A stretch of DNA of 64,000 nt, taken from Laspinema sp963821735. GTDB taxonomy: Bacteria > Cyanobacteriota > Cyanobacteriia > Cyanobacteriales > Laspinemataceae. Positions 7,650-17,636 of this stretch are shown one piece after another. Location: NCBI GenBank assembly GCA_963821735.1, contig CAWGFK010000070.1, positions 958,800-1,022,799 of the forward strand, written 5' to 3'. The translations under genes and the position numbers were made by a program. The notes under the pieces were generated by a model. It had not been told where the DNA came from. It searched no databases and saw only the letters and a list, made by a program, of their open reading frames with translations. The first letter of the stretch is position 1. The number at the start of each line of letters is the position of its first letter.

Positions 7650-8063
7650 TTATTCTAACAAAAACTTAAGCAGCCCCGGGGATGAAATCGTCAGATGTTG
7701 TTGATGGCCCGAAGGCGATCGCAATTCAATCATGACGGTATTGCTATTGGGTATCCCTGAGATGCTTTCAATCCTATACCCTTGCAGGTCGGGACATTTC
7801 CCCATTCCCGACTGAGAACCTGGCTGGGATTGTTTTTTGAGAAACTCGCTCCAAAACTGGGAATCTTCATGTCCTATTAATCGATATCTACAAGCATTTC
7901 CTTTAATCCGGTCCGTTTCAATCAAAAATCCCTTCTCTTTGGCTCGGTGCATCGTATCCCCAAAGCGATGGCTAACGGTTACTAGATCGCTCGGGTAGTG
8001 CCACTCCCCATCACTCATCAAAGCAAGCAGTAAATCGATTTTAGTAACTTTTTGTTCGGTCAT
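7650..8063 (-). CDS. Hypothetical protein with a winged-helix-like N-terminus
   Basis: 137 residues. Residues 1-65 (TKIDLLLALMSDGEWHYPSD...RAKEKGFLIETDR...ACRYRLIG) read like a small winged-helix DNA-binding unit with a wing ending in a basic strand. The C-terminal part is beta-rich (GYRIESISGIPNSNTVMIEL) and not recognised. It could be a local regulator, but no operator or partner is evident. Flanked on both sides by repeat-rich spacers. Confidence 0.55.
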   Translation of the reverse strand: MTEQKVTKIDLLLALMSDGEWHYPSDLVTVSHRFGDTMHRAKEKGFLIETDRIKGNACRYRLIGHEDSQFWSEFLKKQSQPGSQSGMGKCPDLQGYRIESISGIPNSNTVMIELRSPSGHQQHLTISSPGLLKFLLE

Positions 8064-8237
8064 ATTGTGCCTCGTCGCACCCAGGACATTTCTGGGTCTA
8101 GTTTTATGTCAACTAGATTATCGGAATATGGATCATCTCCGTCTAGGAAAGAAAATCGCTCACTCCTGCGCCATTAGGAAGCCACTCATTTTGGGTCTGC
8201 CAGAAGGAGTCAGATGAATGAAGTGCATTGATTGATT

Positions 8238-8390
8238 GTTCGTAGTAACGACTTCAGTCGTTGCTTGCCTGTCATGGCGGATGCCATGACAGCGCACCAG
8301 CACTGGAGGCGTAGCACAGGGGTGCGAAGAGGGGAACGACTGAAGTCGTTACTACGAACTAAGAGGGGAACGACTGAAGTCGTTACTACC
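8238..8390. repeat. Composite palindromic repeat, family A
   Basis: A left arm at 8238-8262 (GTTCGTAGTAACGACTTCAG + TCGTT) is followed by an inner hairpin (TGTCATGGC / GCCATGACA, 8270-8291). Inverted right arms follow at 8335-8359 and, nearly complete, at 8369-8389. Each arm contains its own palindrome, AACGACTTCAGTCGTT. Relatives lie at 17397-17595, 21890-21933, 29884-29923 and 58138-58224. No coding potential. Confidence 0.9.
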
Positions 8391-8401
8391 GATTTCCTGG
8401 A

Positions 8402-8486
8402 TTAGCCCGCGCAGGTGGGTTTTGTTCCTGTAGCCCCACCATGTAAGGGTCCGGGGCATGGGGACGGGTTTTAACAGACCTTTAAA
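8402..8486. repeat. Two-hairpin repeat, family B (diverged copy)
   Basis: Starts TTAGCCCGCGCAGG, then a GTAGCCCCACC...GGGT hairpin half, then GGGTTTTAACAGACCTTTAAAA. It aligns with copies at 9269-9338, 44953-45006 and 53329-53384. The first hairpin in the family is AGCCCGC-GCAG-GCGGGCT. Only the 8.4 and 9.3 kb copies retain the ACAGACCTTTRAAAAC tail. Confidence 0.75.
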
Positions 8487-8615
8487 AACTACATCGGGGG
8501 AATTTATGTACAGCCCTGTCTAGAGAAAATCGGATGATTGACCAAAAAATGTGTAATTCTTATTTCAAATAACTTTTGATAAGATACTAAAATCCTGGCA
8601 GATTCCCCACTCAAT

Positions 8616-9179
8616 ATGACTAACACACAAGCAAAATCTCTCAGCCTAGAAGAGTTCCTGCACCTACCGGAAACTAAACCAGCCCAGGAATTTATTGAAG
8701 GAGACATTCTCCAAAAACCTATACCGAAAGGAAGACACAGCCGCTTACAAAGTAAGCTTTGCAGCGAAATTAATCAGGTCAGCGAATCCGCCAAAATTGC
8801 TTATGCTTTTCCTGAACTGCGGTGTAGTTTTGGAAATCGGTCTATTGTTCCAGATATCGCCGTTTTTCTATGGCTGAATATTCCTGTTCTTTCCGATGGA
8901 GAAGTGCCGGATAACTTTAACCTGCCCCCAGATTTAGTCATTGAAATTCTCTCCCCCGAACAAAACCCTAATAAAGTAATTGGTAATATTTTGTACTGTA
9001 TTGAAAATGGCAGTCAATTGGGGTGGTTTCTTGACCCAGGGGACCAGAGTATTCTGGTCTTTAGGCGCGATCGCTCTCCCCTGGGCATTAAAAACCAGGA
9101 TACCTTACCAATATTAGAGGGAATTCAACTCAGCCTGACTGCTGCTCAACTTTTTGGCTGGCTAAAAATGGGCGCTTAA
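8616..9179 (+). CDS. Uma2 family (DUF820) PD-(D/E)xK nuclease-fold protein
   Basis: 187 residues. The Uma2 layout is present: LSLEEFLHLPETKPAQEFIEGDI at the N-terminus, then VPDIAVF and PPDLVIEILSPEQNPNKV, carrying the Asp and Glu of the PD-(D/E)xK core, and a C-terminal IPxLEGIQLSLTAAQLFGWL. The usual core lysine after the Glu is not obvious. These proteins are extremely numerous in cyanobacteria and their biological role is unsettled. No partner gene is adjacent. Confidence 0.88.
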   Translation: MTNTQAKSLSLEEFLHLPETKPAQEFIEGDILQKPIPKGRHSRLQSKLCSEINQVSESAKIAYAFPELRCSFGNRSIVPDIAVFLWLNIPVLSDGEVPDNFNLPPDLVIEILSPEQNPNKVIGNILYCIENGSQLGWFLDPGDQSILVFRRDRSPLGIKNQDTLPILEGIQLSLTAAQLFGWLKMGA

Positions 9180-9533
9180 AATCTGGCCGGGCAAGGTGTA
9201 TCGGTAGGGGCGTATTGCATACGCCCTCTAATACCCAATCCGAGTTGGTAAAAGTCGATTTTCGTTTATAGCTCGCGGCACGCTTCGTCCGTATAGCCTC
9301 CGGGCTAAGGCTGCGGGTGTTTACAGACCTTTGAAAACCGGATTCCGTATCATGTATGCAATACGCCCCTACAAGAACCAAGGTTTGAGGCGGTATTTCA
9401 TTGACGGATATTGAGGGCGAATGCAATACGCCCCTACGAAAAACAAGGATAAGGCGGGATTCAATTTACCACCTTGCCAGAGGTAACGCTTAAAATCTGG
9501 CGGGCAATTTCCAAAGAATACGCCCTCTAAAAG
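9173..9533. repeat. Repeat-rich spacer: family B copy and GGGGCGTATTGC-type inverted repeats
   Basis: The stretch contains a direct repeat of CGCTTAAAATCTGGC at about 9174 and 9488. It also has four variants of a TAGGGGCGTATTGCATACGC-type palindrome (9204-9230, 9344-9371, 9416-9439, 9516-9533) and a family B copy at 9269-9338. The rest of the gap to 9794 shows no gene. The arrangement looks like nested insertion of small non-autonomous repeats directly behind the Uma2 stop codon. Confidence 0.7.
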
Positions 9534-9794
9534 AGCAGTAAGGTGGACTCTCATAGCCCTCCCCTTGGCAAGGGGAGGGTTGGGTGGGGTCTACCCTGGG
9601 TCGGAGGAACCTCGGTTCTGGTGCCCCCACTTTGCCCGGGTGGGTGCGACCAAAAGTTCCCAACCTAGTAACAATCCCCTATAATCAACAGAGTTTTAAA
9701 GATTTGTTGCAAATCGCCCCTTAATTACCGCATCTGGATCCGGTAATCGGGGATTGAGGGAACTCTCAGCAATCCGGGAAATTCATAGTTCTCT

Positions 9795-11918
9795 ATGAAA
9801 GTTGCTCTCAAATCCCACGGATCCCAGTCCAAGCATAACGAGCGTTATGGAATTTATACTGTTCCCATGACCCAAAACTGGCTGATAAACAACCTAGGGA
9901 CTGCCTTTCAGTCCATCGCTGCTTCCCTCTCAAGGCCCCAGAAACGTCTGATCCTGTTGAGTCTGGATACGGCAGTCTTTCTGGTCGCCATCTATGGGGC
10001 ATTTGGACTCCGGTTCAGCAGTCTGTTACCTGTTCAACAAACCTGGCCCTATCTGTGGCTGATTCTGCTGCTGATTGTGATCAAGCCTTTGGTCTTCCTG
10101 GTGACGGGAATGTACCGCCCAGTGCTGCGGTATGCGGGCTTGGAATTTTTATTAACTGCCACCAAAGCGGTCCTGTTCAGTTCCGGGGCCTTTGTCCTGC
10201 TGGCCTATTTATTTGAGTTCCTCCAACTCCCGCGATCGGTCCTGCTCAACGATGCCCTGCTCACCCTATTGTTGGTGGTGGGAGTGCGTCTGTCTCTGCG
10301 ATGGTTGGTGAATACCCTTATCGGTCTGCCTCGGCAAAATCAAACCCCGGAACGGATTGTGATTTATGGCGCGGGCTCTGCCGGGTCGCAACTGGCTCAA
10401 TCCCTCGTTCATCACCCCAGCTACCAACCCGTTGCTTTTGTCGATGATGACCCCTCTTTAGCCAATCAAAATATTCAAGGACTCCCGGTTTACGCTCCCT
10501 CTACATTACCGAGACTCCAACTCCAAAAGCCTTTTGATACTATTTTATTAGCCATGCCTTCGGTCGATCGCATCAGAAAGCGGCAAATTTTAGAAGGCTT
10601 ACAGTTCTTGTCCCTGCCGGTCAAAACCGTTCCCTGTGTGGGCGAAATTTTATCCGGTCAGGTCTCCATTAGTGAAATTAGAAATATTGATATCGCCGAC
10701 CTCCTCGGGCGGGAAGAAGTCATCCCCGATCCAGAATTGCTGCAAATGAATATCACCGGCAAAACAGTCCTAGTCACTGGGGCTGGGGGGTCCATTGGCT
10801 CGGAATTGTGCCGCCAAATTGCTCAACAACAGCCCAAATGTTTGGTGCTCTATGAATTAGGCGAATTTGCCCTCTATAGCATCGATATGGAATTAGCCGA
10901 AGCTTATCCTACCCTCAAGTGCGTCGCTTGTTTGGGTTCAGTCAATGATGAGAAGCGGCTGGCGGGAGTTCTGACCCAATATCAGGTGGATACCATTTAT
11001 CATGCGGCAGCCTATAAGCACGTTCCCTTAGTCGAAGCTAATCCTGCTCCAGGAATTATCAATAACGTGGTGGGGACCTGGACCACGGTGCGCTGTGCGA
11101 TCGACTGTGGGGTAGCGAATTTTGTGTTGATTTCCACCGATAAAGCCGTTCGTCCCACCAATATCATGGGGGCCAGCAAACGGGTAGCGGAACTGATTGT
11201 CCAAGCTTTAGCGGAGCGATCGGGGATTTCCACCCGCTTTACCATCGTACGCTTTGGCAATGTCCTCGATAGTAGTGGTTCCGTCGTTCCCCGATTCCGC
11301 AAGCAAATCGCTGAGGGTCAAGCCATCACCGTCACCCATCCGGAGATGACTCGTTATTTTATGTCCATCCCGGAAGCCGCTCGCTTGGTGATTCAGGCTG
11401 GAGCAATGGGAAAACGCGGGGAAATCTTCTTGTTAGATATGGGTGAACCCGTGCGGATTTATGATTTAGCCTTGCAGATGATTCAGTTGAGTGGGTTAGT
11501 CCCCGGAAAGGATATTGATATTAAAATTACCGGCTTAAGACCCGGAGAAAAACTGCACGAAGAATTGTTAGTCGATAGTGCTAAAGCCAGACCGACTCAG
11601 CATCCTAAAATCTTTTGCGCCCAAGAAGCGAAAATTCACTGGGAATTTTTACAGCCCCTGTTAGAAGCCCTGGTCCAAAAAACTCGCACCGATGATTTGG
11701 TAGCTATTCGAGCCGAATTGCAACGACTCGTTCCCGAGTATCAGCCTTCCTGCTTAGGTTTTCGGTCTCCTCGGTTAACATCCCGCTGCTATTTAGAAGA
11801 ACCCAAGGGGATTGGCGCTTCCAAGTTGAACGGTTCGGGAAAAAATGATGCAACCGTGTTGTCGAGTCTGCCTGTAGAGGGAAGAGGTGTGGGCAGTGAT
11901 AGCGTTACCTTACCTTAA
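9795..11918 (+). CDS. PglF/WbpM/CapD-type UDP-HexNAc 4,6-dehydratase (membrane-bound)
   Basis: 707 residues; ATG 9867 (residue 25) is a possible later start. Residues about 50-175 hold four membrane helices. They are followed by a first Rossmann-like region (VIYGAGSAGSQL, 189-200) and a second, catalytic SDR domain (VLVTGAGGSIGSELCRQI, 325-342; STDKAVRPTNIMGASKR, 447-463). As in WbpM and PglF, the SDR tyrosine is replaced by Met458, with Lys462 retained. The family converts UDP-GlcNAc to UDP-4-keto-6-deoxy-GlcNAc, the substrate for a PglE-type aminotransferase such as the one at 1.6-2.7 kb. A strong terminator follows. Confidence 0.92.
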   Translation: MKVALKSHGSQSKHNERYGIYTVPMTQNWLINNLGTAFQSIAASLSRPQKRLILLSLDTAVFLVAIYGAFGLRFSSLLPVQQTWPYLWLILLLIVIKPLVFLVTGMYRPVLRYAGLEFLLTATKAVLFSSGAFVLLAYLFEFLQLPRSVLLNDALLTLLLVVGVRLSLRWLVNTLIGLPRQNQTPERIVIYGAGSAGSQLAQSLVHHPSYQPVAFVDDDPSLANQNIQGLPVYAPSTLPRLQLQKPFDTILLAMPSVDRIRKRQILEGLQFLSLPVKTVPCVGEILSGQVSISEIRNIDIADLLGREEVIPDPELLQMNITGKTVLVTGAGGSIGSELCRQIAQQQPKCLVLYELGEFALYSIDMELAEAYPTLKCVACLGSVNDEKRLAGVLTQYQVDTIYHAAAYKHVPLVEANPAPGIINNVVGTWTTVRCAIDCGVANFVLISTDKAVRPTNIMGASKRVAELIVQALAERSGISTRFTIVRFGNVLDSSGSVVPRFRKQIAEGQAITVTHPEMTRYFMSIPEAARLVIQAGAMGKRGEIFLLDMGEPVRIYDLALQMIQLSGLVPGKDIDIKITGLRPGEKLHEELLVDSAKARPTQHPKIFCAQEAKIHWEFLQPLLEALVQKTRTDDLVAIRAELQRLVPEYQPSCLGFRSPRLTSRCYLEEPKGIGASKLNGSGKNDATVLSSLPVEGRGVGSDSVTLP

Positions 11919-11933
11919 TTATCCTGATTCCGA

Positions 11934-11971
11934 CCCTCTTGAAGCCGAGACTTCAGGAGGGGCAATTTTTT
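11934..11971 (+). terminator. Rho-independent terminator after the dehydratase gene
   Basis: An 11-bp stem (11934-11944 with 11951-11961, one G-T pair) closes a 6-nt loop and is followed by TTTTTT at 11966-11971. It starts 16 bp after the stop codon, so the dehydratase transcript most likely ends here and the export genes have their own promoter. Confidence 0.85.
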
Positions 11972-12224
11972 CCATGTAGAATGGGATGAAACCGGCCATC
12001 GGGGGTAACGGACGGGTACTCAAGTCCGTAAATGATCGCGATCGCCCTGCACTCCCCGGATTTGGCTCTCCGACCTCCCCCGGGTTGAAGTTACCCCATC
12101 GATTCTGCGAGTTGATGGCTCGGGCAGGAACCCAGAAAACAGCAGGGGGTCTTCTATACCCCATCTTTGCTCCATTCCGATTTCTCTACATAAATTCTTA
12201 AGCGACAAATCCAGTTGTAACAAT

Positions 12225-14796
12225 ATGGTCAGTCCAGAATCCTTTTCTACCCCCTCTTATTCCCATAAATGGTCGAGCAGACCGAACCTCAGACAACCGA
12301 TCGCCCCGTCAGTCTCGGGATTGACCTTCTCCATGTTGCTCGCCCTGGCAACAGCACTCCCGGCGGTTGCCCAGCCCTCCTTAGCACCGAGACAAGAACC
12401 CCAACTCTTGGCCCAGGGAGCAGCCTTCCAAGAAGCCTATACCCTTGGTCCTGGCGATCGCATTCAAATCGATATTTTTAACGTCCCCGAATACAGCGGA
12501 GAAAATGGTCAACACCAAGTCCTAGTCGATGGCACCTTAAATCTCCCCCTGGTCGGCAGAGTCTCCGTAGAAGGACTCACCTTAGAACAAGCCGCAGGCA
12601 GACTTAGAAACCTCTATGCCCCCTATCTGCAACGCCCCGAGTTCCTGACCATCTCCCTGATGGAGCGTCGTCCCGTTCAAGTGGGAATTTCCGGAGAAGT
12701 CAGAAGACCCGGTTCCTATATCATCGCTATGAATGAAGCGGGTAGTCCCAGGCCCACAATCACTACGGCTATTGAACTGGCCGGAGGGATTACCTCCACC
12801 GCAAATATTCGTCAGGTGCAGCTTCTACGGCGGTTTAGAGGGGGGCCAAATCAACTGATTACCATCGACCTCACCACCCTAGTCCAGTTGGGAGACCTCA
12901 GTCAAGACATCACCATTCGCGATGGCGACACGATTTTTATTCCCCCAGACCCCAACATTAACGCCAATGATGCCCGTCAGCTTGCCGAAGCCAGCATTTC
13001 CGGGGATTCTTCTCAACCGATCAATATCGCCGTAGTCGGGGAAATTAATAAACCCGGTTCTTACACCGTGGCAGGAGATGCTGAAGCCGGTGGACTCCTG
13101 ACCCTCACCCGCGCCCTCCAAACCGCTGGCGGCGTCACCCAATCGGCAGCCGTCGGTCAGATTCAAGTGCGACGACAACCGAAATCTGGACCCGCCCAAA
13201 TCCTCTCGGTCAACCTCTGGCAGCTTTTAAACGGGGATATTAGCCAAGATATTATTCTCCAACAAGGGGATACCATCTATGTACCCACAGGCAGTGGATT
13301 TAGCCCCGCCGAATCCTCTCGGTTAGCCCAGGCCAATTTTGCCGGGGACCCCACCCAACCTGTCAATATTGCCGTAGTCGGTGAAGTGAGCCGACCCGGT
13401 TCCTACACCGTCACCCGCATGGATGAGACAGGGGGACTGTTAACTGTCACCCGAGCTTTACAAACTGCCGGTGGCGTTACGCAATCCGCGCAGCTCGGTG
13501 AAATTCAAGTGTTGCGGCAACCCCAGGCCGGTCCAGCCCGACGGATCCCGGTCAACCTCTGGGCATTACTCCGCCAAGGAGATCTCAGCCAAGATATTAT
13601 TCTCCAACAAGGGGATACCATTTATGTCCCCACTGGCACAGGCTTTAATGCGGCCGAATCTACCCTATTAGCTGAAGCCAGTTTTGCAGGCAGTCCAACT
13701 CAACCTGTCAATATTGCAGTCTCAGGGGAAGTGACTCGTCCAGGCTCGTACACTGTAACCCGAGTGGATGAAGCCGGGGGACTGCTTACGGTCACCCGGG
13801 CCTTGCAAACTGCTGGGGGAGTCACCTTATCCGCAGATATTCGTGAAATCCGCGTCAACCGCCGTCCGAAAGCCGGTTCACCCCAAACCATTGTGGTGAA
13901 TCTCTGGGAAATGCTTGATCGCGGGGATTTCAGTCAGGATATCATCCTCCAACAAGGGGATACCATTGAAGTGCCAACGGCGAGTAACCCTAATCCCATA
14001 GAAACGGCTCGCATTGCTACGGCTAACTTTGCGGCGAGTACCGCTACCCCCCTGAATATTGCGATCGTCGGAGAGGTCAACCGTCCCGGAACCTATACAG
14101 TTTCTGGAGAGGATGTCGCCGCTACAGGGGACATGGAAACCCTCACGGAGCCTACCACTGGGTGGGGGCGTAGTGGGACTCCCGACCGTCACCCGAGCCA
14201 TTAAAATTGCTGGAGGGATTACCCCAACTGCGGATATTCGGCGGATTCAAGTGCTGCGGCAACGGAAAAATGGCACCCAACAAATTATTGATGTGAATCT
14301 GTGGGAACTCTTGGAAAATGGAAATTTGAACCAAGATGTTCTGCTGCAACAAGGGGATACGATTGTGGTCCAAACCGCGACTAATATTGATTTAGCCGAA
14401 GCCCCCAGACTCGCGACGGCCAGTTTCTCCCCCAACCGAATTCAAGTCAATATTGTGGGTGAAATCCAGGAACCGGGAGTGGTGGAATTACCCCCCAATG
14501 CTTCCTTAAACCAAGCGATTTTGGTAGCGGGAGGATTTAATAATACCCGGGCGGAAAAAGATGAGGTGGAACTGATTCGGTTGAACCCCAATGGCACCGT
14601 GTCTCGGCAAACCATTCCCATTGATTTTGCTCAGGGACTGGATGAAGGGACTAACCCCATTCTGCGAAACAATGATGTGATTGTGGTCGGGCGTACCCGG
14701 TTAGCTAGATTCGGAGATCGAGTCAGCCCGATCGGGCAGGTGACCAATTCTGTCTTCTCTCTGTTTGGAATCTTACGATTTTTTAATCTGTTCTAA
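12225..14796 (+). CDS. Multi-SLBB polysaccharide export protein (Wza-like), apparent frameshift near 14164
   Basis: A secreted, periplasmic/outer-membrane export protein: a hydrophobic signal near residues 34-50, a Poly_export domain (YTLGPGDRIQIDIFNVPEYS) and then six SLBB domains. Domains 1-5 repeat with a period of about 115 residues, each with GExxxPGSYTV, a RALQTAGGVT block, and LSQDIILQQGDTIYVP. The last ends in a hydrophobic FSLFGILRFFNLF tail. The frame breaks inside the fifth SLBB domain. From 12225 the frame ends at 14204, while the rest continues one base shifted to 14796. One extra base, probably in GGGGG 14164-14168, would restore an 856-residue protein. The next gene is the Wzc-like kinase. 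Confidence 0.85.
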
Positions 14797-14827
14797 AGCC
14801 TCGGTACAATCAAGAGCAGACCCACCA

Positions 14828-14885
14828 GGTTTCTTGACTAAATCTCTGCTAATTCGTAACAAATTTGGTCAAGAAACCCAGTTTT
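14828..14885 (+). terminator. Long-loop hairpin with T-run after the SLBB gene
   Basis: GGTTTCTTGAC at 14828-14838 pairs perfectly with GTCAAGAAACC at 14868-14878, followed by CAGTTTTT. The arms belong to the dispersed GAAACC/GGTTTC repeat family. It probably serves as the terminator for the SLBB gene. Confidence 0.6.
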
Positions 14886-15046
14886 TGGTCCCTGTGCTCT
14901 TATCCAGTAGGGTCGTTTTAGGAACTTTCGAGTCAGGGTCGAGGGCGGGAGCAATCCAGTTCTCTCATAACCTATCCTGATTCATAGCACAATCCTCTAA
15001 CCAGACTGCTACGATACGAAGGAATACACCATCACCAGAGATTGAC

Positions 15047-17377
15047 ATGGAGAGCGCACCCAATCCTCAGCCGTTAACTCTTCACCACCCAGGCAATCCG
15101 TCACAGCTTGTGCCGATGCCTTATATGGCTGAATTCCAAGATCCAGATGAGGAAGAATTGGATCTTGGTCAGCTATTTGCCGTGATTCGTCGTCGAGCCT
15201 TTGTGATTCTGGGCGTTGCGACTCTCGTCACAGGTGGTGTGGCTGTCTGGACTGCCAACCAAACCCCAGAGTATGAAGGCAAGTTTCAAATTCTAGTGGA
15301 GCCAGTCACCACTCAGGATGATAATTTTTCTCGGATTTCGGCCCTGACAGGGGGACTGGGCGGACAATTTCTGCAAGGACAAGGTTCGGGGTTGGATTAT
15401 GATAGCCAACTCGCGGTTTTACAAAGTCCCAAACTAATGGACCCGATCGTTCAGCAACTCCAAGCTCGCTATCCCGAACTGGAGTATAACGCCTTGATTG
15501 GGGGCAACGAATCGCCTCTCTCCCTCGATCGCTTCAATAAGACTACGAAAATTCTCGAAGTCCGATATCGAGATGCGGAACCGGAGAAAATTCAATTTGT
15601 CTTGGAAACCCTCCAAAATTCTTACCTGCGATACAGCTTAGAAGACCGCAAGAGTAATATTAGTCAGGGGATTCAATTTATTGAAGACCAACTCCCACAA
15701 TTGCGGCAACGGGTGGATACCCTGCAAGAACAACTCCAGAAATTTCGGCAGCAGTACAACATTATTGAACCCCAGTTACAAGGGGAACAACTGGCTCAAC
15801 AACTTACCAAACTAGACGACCAGCTTTTAGACGCCCAAGCTCAACTGGTTCAGCAGCAACAGCTTTATGAAACCTTGCGCCGACAAATTGGACTCGAACC
15901 CGGGACAGCGATCGCCGCTTCGGTTCTAAGTGAAGCTCCCACCTATCAAGCTCGACTCAATCGCCTCAAAGAACTCGAAAATCAAATTGCCGCTGAATCA
16001 ACTCGCTTTACCCCAAACTCACCCCAAGTTCAAGTCCTCTTAGAAGAGCGACGAACTATCGAATTGCTATTAGGACAGGAAGCCTCAGAAGTGTTAGGGG
16101 GACAGCTACCCGGTGGAGTAGTGGGCAACCCCCAAGCTCCCTTTCAAAACACAATTCGCACCGGCTTAATTGAGGAAATGGTCAAAGCGGCCAGCCAAAT
16201 TCAAGTCCTCCAAGTGCGAAATCAAGTGCTCGGGGAAGCAGCGAAAATGTTAAGCGAATACCGCGAACAATTTCCGGTGATTCTGCGCCAGTACACGGAT
16301 TTGCAGCGAGAACTCCAAATTGCTAACACCACCCTCACCGAATTGTTAGCCCGCAGGGAAGGGTTACGGGTGGATGCAGCAGAACGAGAGGTGCCTTGGG
16401 AAGTGATTTCCCAACCGACGATTCCTCGGGATGAAAATGGGAGTCTGATTCCGGTTTCGCCCAGTCTGCCTCGGAACCTGGTTTTAGGGGCGATGTTGGG
16501 GTTGATGTTGGGATTTGGGGCGGCATTATTAGCCGAGCGTTTGGATAATGTCTTCCATTCTCCTGAAGATTTAAAAGATGCCACGCGCTTGCCGATTTTA
16601 GGGCTGATTCCCGCAAGCGATCGCTCTGTTGTCCTACCCTCTGCGGATGCTCGCGGCGGTGCTGCTGTCCAAGATTTCCGGGATTTTGGCTTTTTAGAAG
16701 CATTCCGCGCCTTGAATGCTAATATCCGTTTCCTGACTCCCGGTCAACCCCTACGCTCCGTGGCGATCGCCTCGGCAATTCCGGCAGAAGGTAAATCCAC
16801 TGTGGCAGTCAATCTCGCCGAAGCTGCTGCCTCAATGGGACAGCGGGTGTTACTGGTGGATGCTGACCTCCGTTGGCCCCAAGTTCACAAACGCTTGGGA
16901 TTACCCAACCGTCAAGGGTTAACCCATCTGATTGCCACCGAAATGGATATGAATGAGGCCATTCAGCGATCGCCCGTTGAACCCAATCTTTTCATCCTCA
17001 CCGCCGGTGCCACCCCCCCTGACCCCATCCGGTTGTTGTCTTCTGAAAAAATGCACAACTTGATGCAGCAATGGCACAGTTTATTTGACCTGGTGATTTA
17101 TGACACCCCGCCCCTCTTGGGGGTCGTAGATGGTCGAGTATTAGCCGCCTATACCGATGGAATTGGGTTAGTTGTCAGCATCGGTCAAACCGAAAAACCC
17201 GCCATCCAACAAGCGATCGCCGAACTGCAAACCGGCAATACCAAAGTCTTGGGGATTATTGCCAACGGCGTTCAAGGACAAAACAGCGCCTGGGATTATG
17301 GCAGGCACTACAACAATGGAGGCAATGGAGGCGATCGGGAACTAGAAGCGGAGGAAGAAGAAGCGATTTCTCTTTAA
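15047..17377 (+). CDS. Wzc-like polysaccharide co-polymerase fused to a BY-type tyrosine kinase
   Basis: 776 residues. An acidic N-terminus (DEEELDLGQLFAVIRRR) leads into a first membrane helix at about 50-70. A long periplasmic Wzz/GNVR region with coiled coil follows (about 200-290 and 380-440), then a second helix near 480-495. The cytoplasmic kinase domain has Walker A in SAIPAEGKST (about 576-585), Walker A' in LLVDADLRWP (about 601) and Walker B in LVIYDTPPLLG (about 682). The C-terminal tyrosine cluster is poor: only two Tyr in WDYGRHYNN. Such proteins control chain length and export with the SLBB partner; phosphorylation cycling drives assembly. It lies 250 bp behind the SLBB gene. 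Confidence 0.93.
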   Translation: MESAPNPQPLTLHHPGNPSQLVPMPYMAEFQDPDEEELDLGQLFAVIRRRAFVILGVATLVTGGVAVWTANQTPEYEGKFQILVEPVTTQDDNFSRISALTGGLGGQFLQGQGSGLDYDSQLAVLQSPKLMDPIVQQLQARYPELEYNALIGGNESPLSLDRFNKTTKILEVRYRDAEPEKIQFVLETLQNSYLRYSLEDRKSNISQGIQFIEDQLPQLRQRVDTLQEQLQKFRQQYNIIEPQLQGEQLAQQLTKLDDQLLDAQAQLVQQQQLYETLRRQIGLEPGTAIAASVLSEAPTYQARLNRLKELENQIAAESTRFTPNSPQVQVLLEERRTIELLLGQEASEVLGGQLPGGVVGNPQAPFQNTIRTGLIEEMVKAASQIQVLQVRNQVLGEAAKMLSEYREQFPVILRQYTDLQRELQIANTTLTELLARREGLRVDAAEREVPWEVISQPTIPRDENGSLIPVSPSLPRNLVLGAMLGLMLGFGAALLAERLDNVFHSPEDLKDATRLPILGLIPASDRSVVLPSADARGGAAVQDFRDFGFLEAFRALNANIRFLTPGQPLRSVAIASAIPAEGKSTVAVNLAEAAASMGQRVLLVDADLRWPQVHKRLGLPNRQGLTHLIATEMDMNEAIQRSPVEPNLFILTAGATPPDPIRLLSSEKMHNLMQQWHSLFDLVIYDTPPLLGVVDGRVLAAYTDGIGLVVSIGQTEKPAIQQAIAELQTGNTKVLGIIANGVQGQNSAWDYGRHYNNGGNGGDRELEAEEEEAISL

Positions 17378-17396
17378 TCCGAAGGATGGGAAAAAA

Positions 17397-17595
17397 GTTT
17401 GTAGTAACGACTTCAGTCGTTGCGCTCGTGTTATGGCGTAAGCCATAACACGAGCAATCCAAGGGTCTAGCGCCTGCTTGGGAACTGGAGCGATCGCCTG
17501 ATATCAGGGCGTGACTTGGCTGCCGCCAAGTCACGAGGAAACGACTGAAGTCGTTACTACGAACGGGGGAAACGACTGAAGTCGTTACTACGAAC
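17397..17595. repeat. Composite palindromic repeat, family A (largest copy)
   Basis: Left arm GTAGTAACGACTTCAGTCGT at 17401-17420. Two inner hairpins follow: GTGTTATGGC-GTAA-GCCATAACAC at 17429-17452 and GTGACTTGGC-TGCC-GCCAAGTCAC at 17511-17534. Two inverted right arms lie at about 17539-17564 and 17570-17595. The architecture is the same as at 8238-8390, but the inner hairpins differ in sequence while keeping the form GTxxxTGGCxxxxGCCAxxxAC. Confidence 0.9.
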
Positions 17596-17636
17596 ATCTC
17601 CCCCATCAACAAATGACAAATGACAAATGACCCAAA

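Noticed and set aside
8238..8390. Possible CRISPR array from the repeated ~25-bp arms
   Set aside because: Only two to three arms per locus, in opposite orientations, with spacers of unequal length that themselves form hairpins; no cas genes in the window.
14130..14204. Programmed ribosomal frameshift in the SLBB gene
   Set aside because: No slippery heptamer or downstream structure stands out, and five other genes show similar single-base breaks, so a sequence error is simpler.
12879..14373. Long open frames antisense to the SLBB gene
   Set aside because: They mirror the repeated coding sequence, have no ribosome sites and change with each repeat; the plus-strand protein is clearly the real one.
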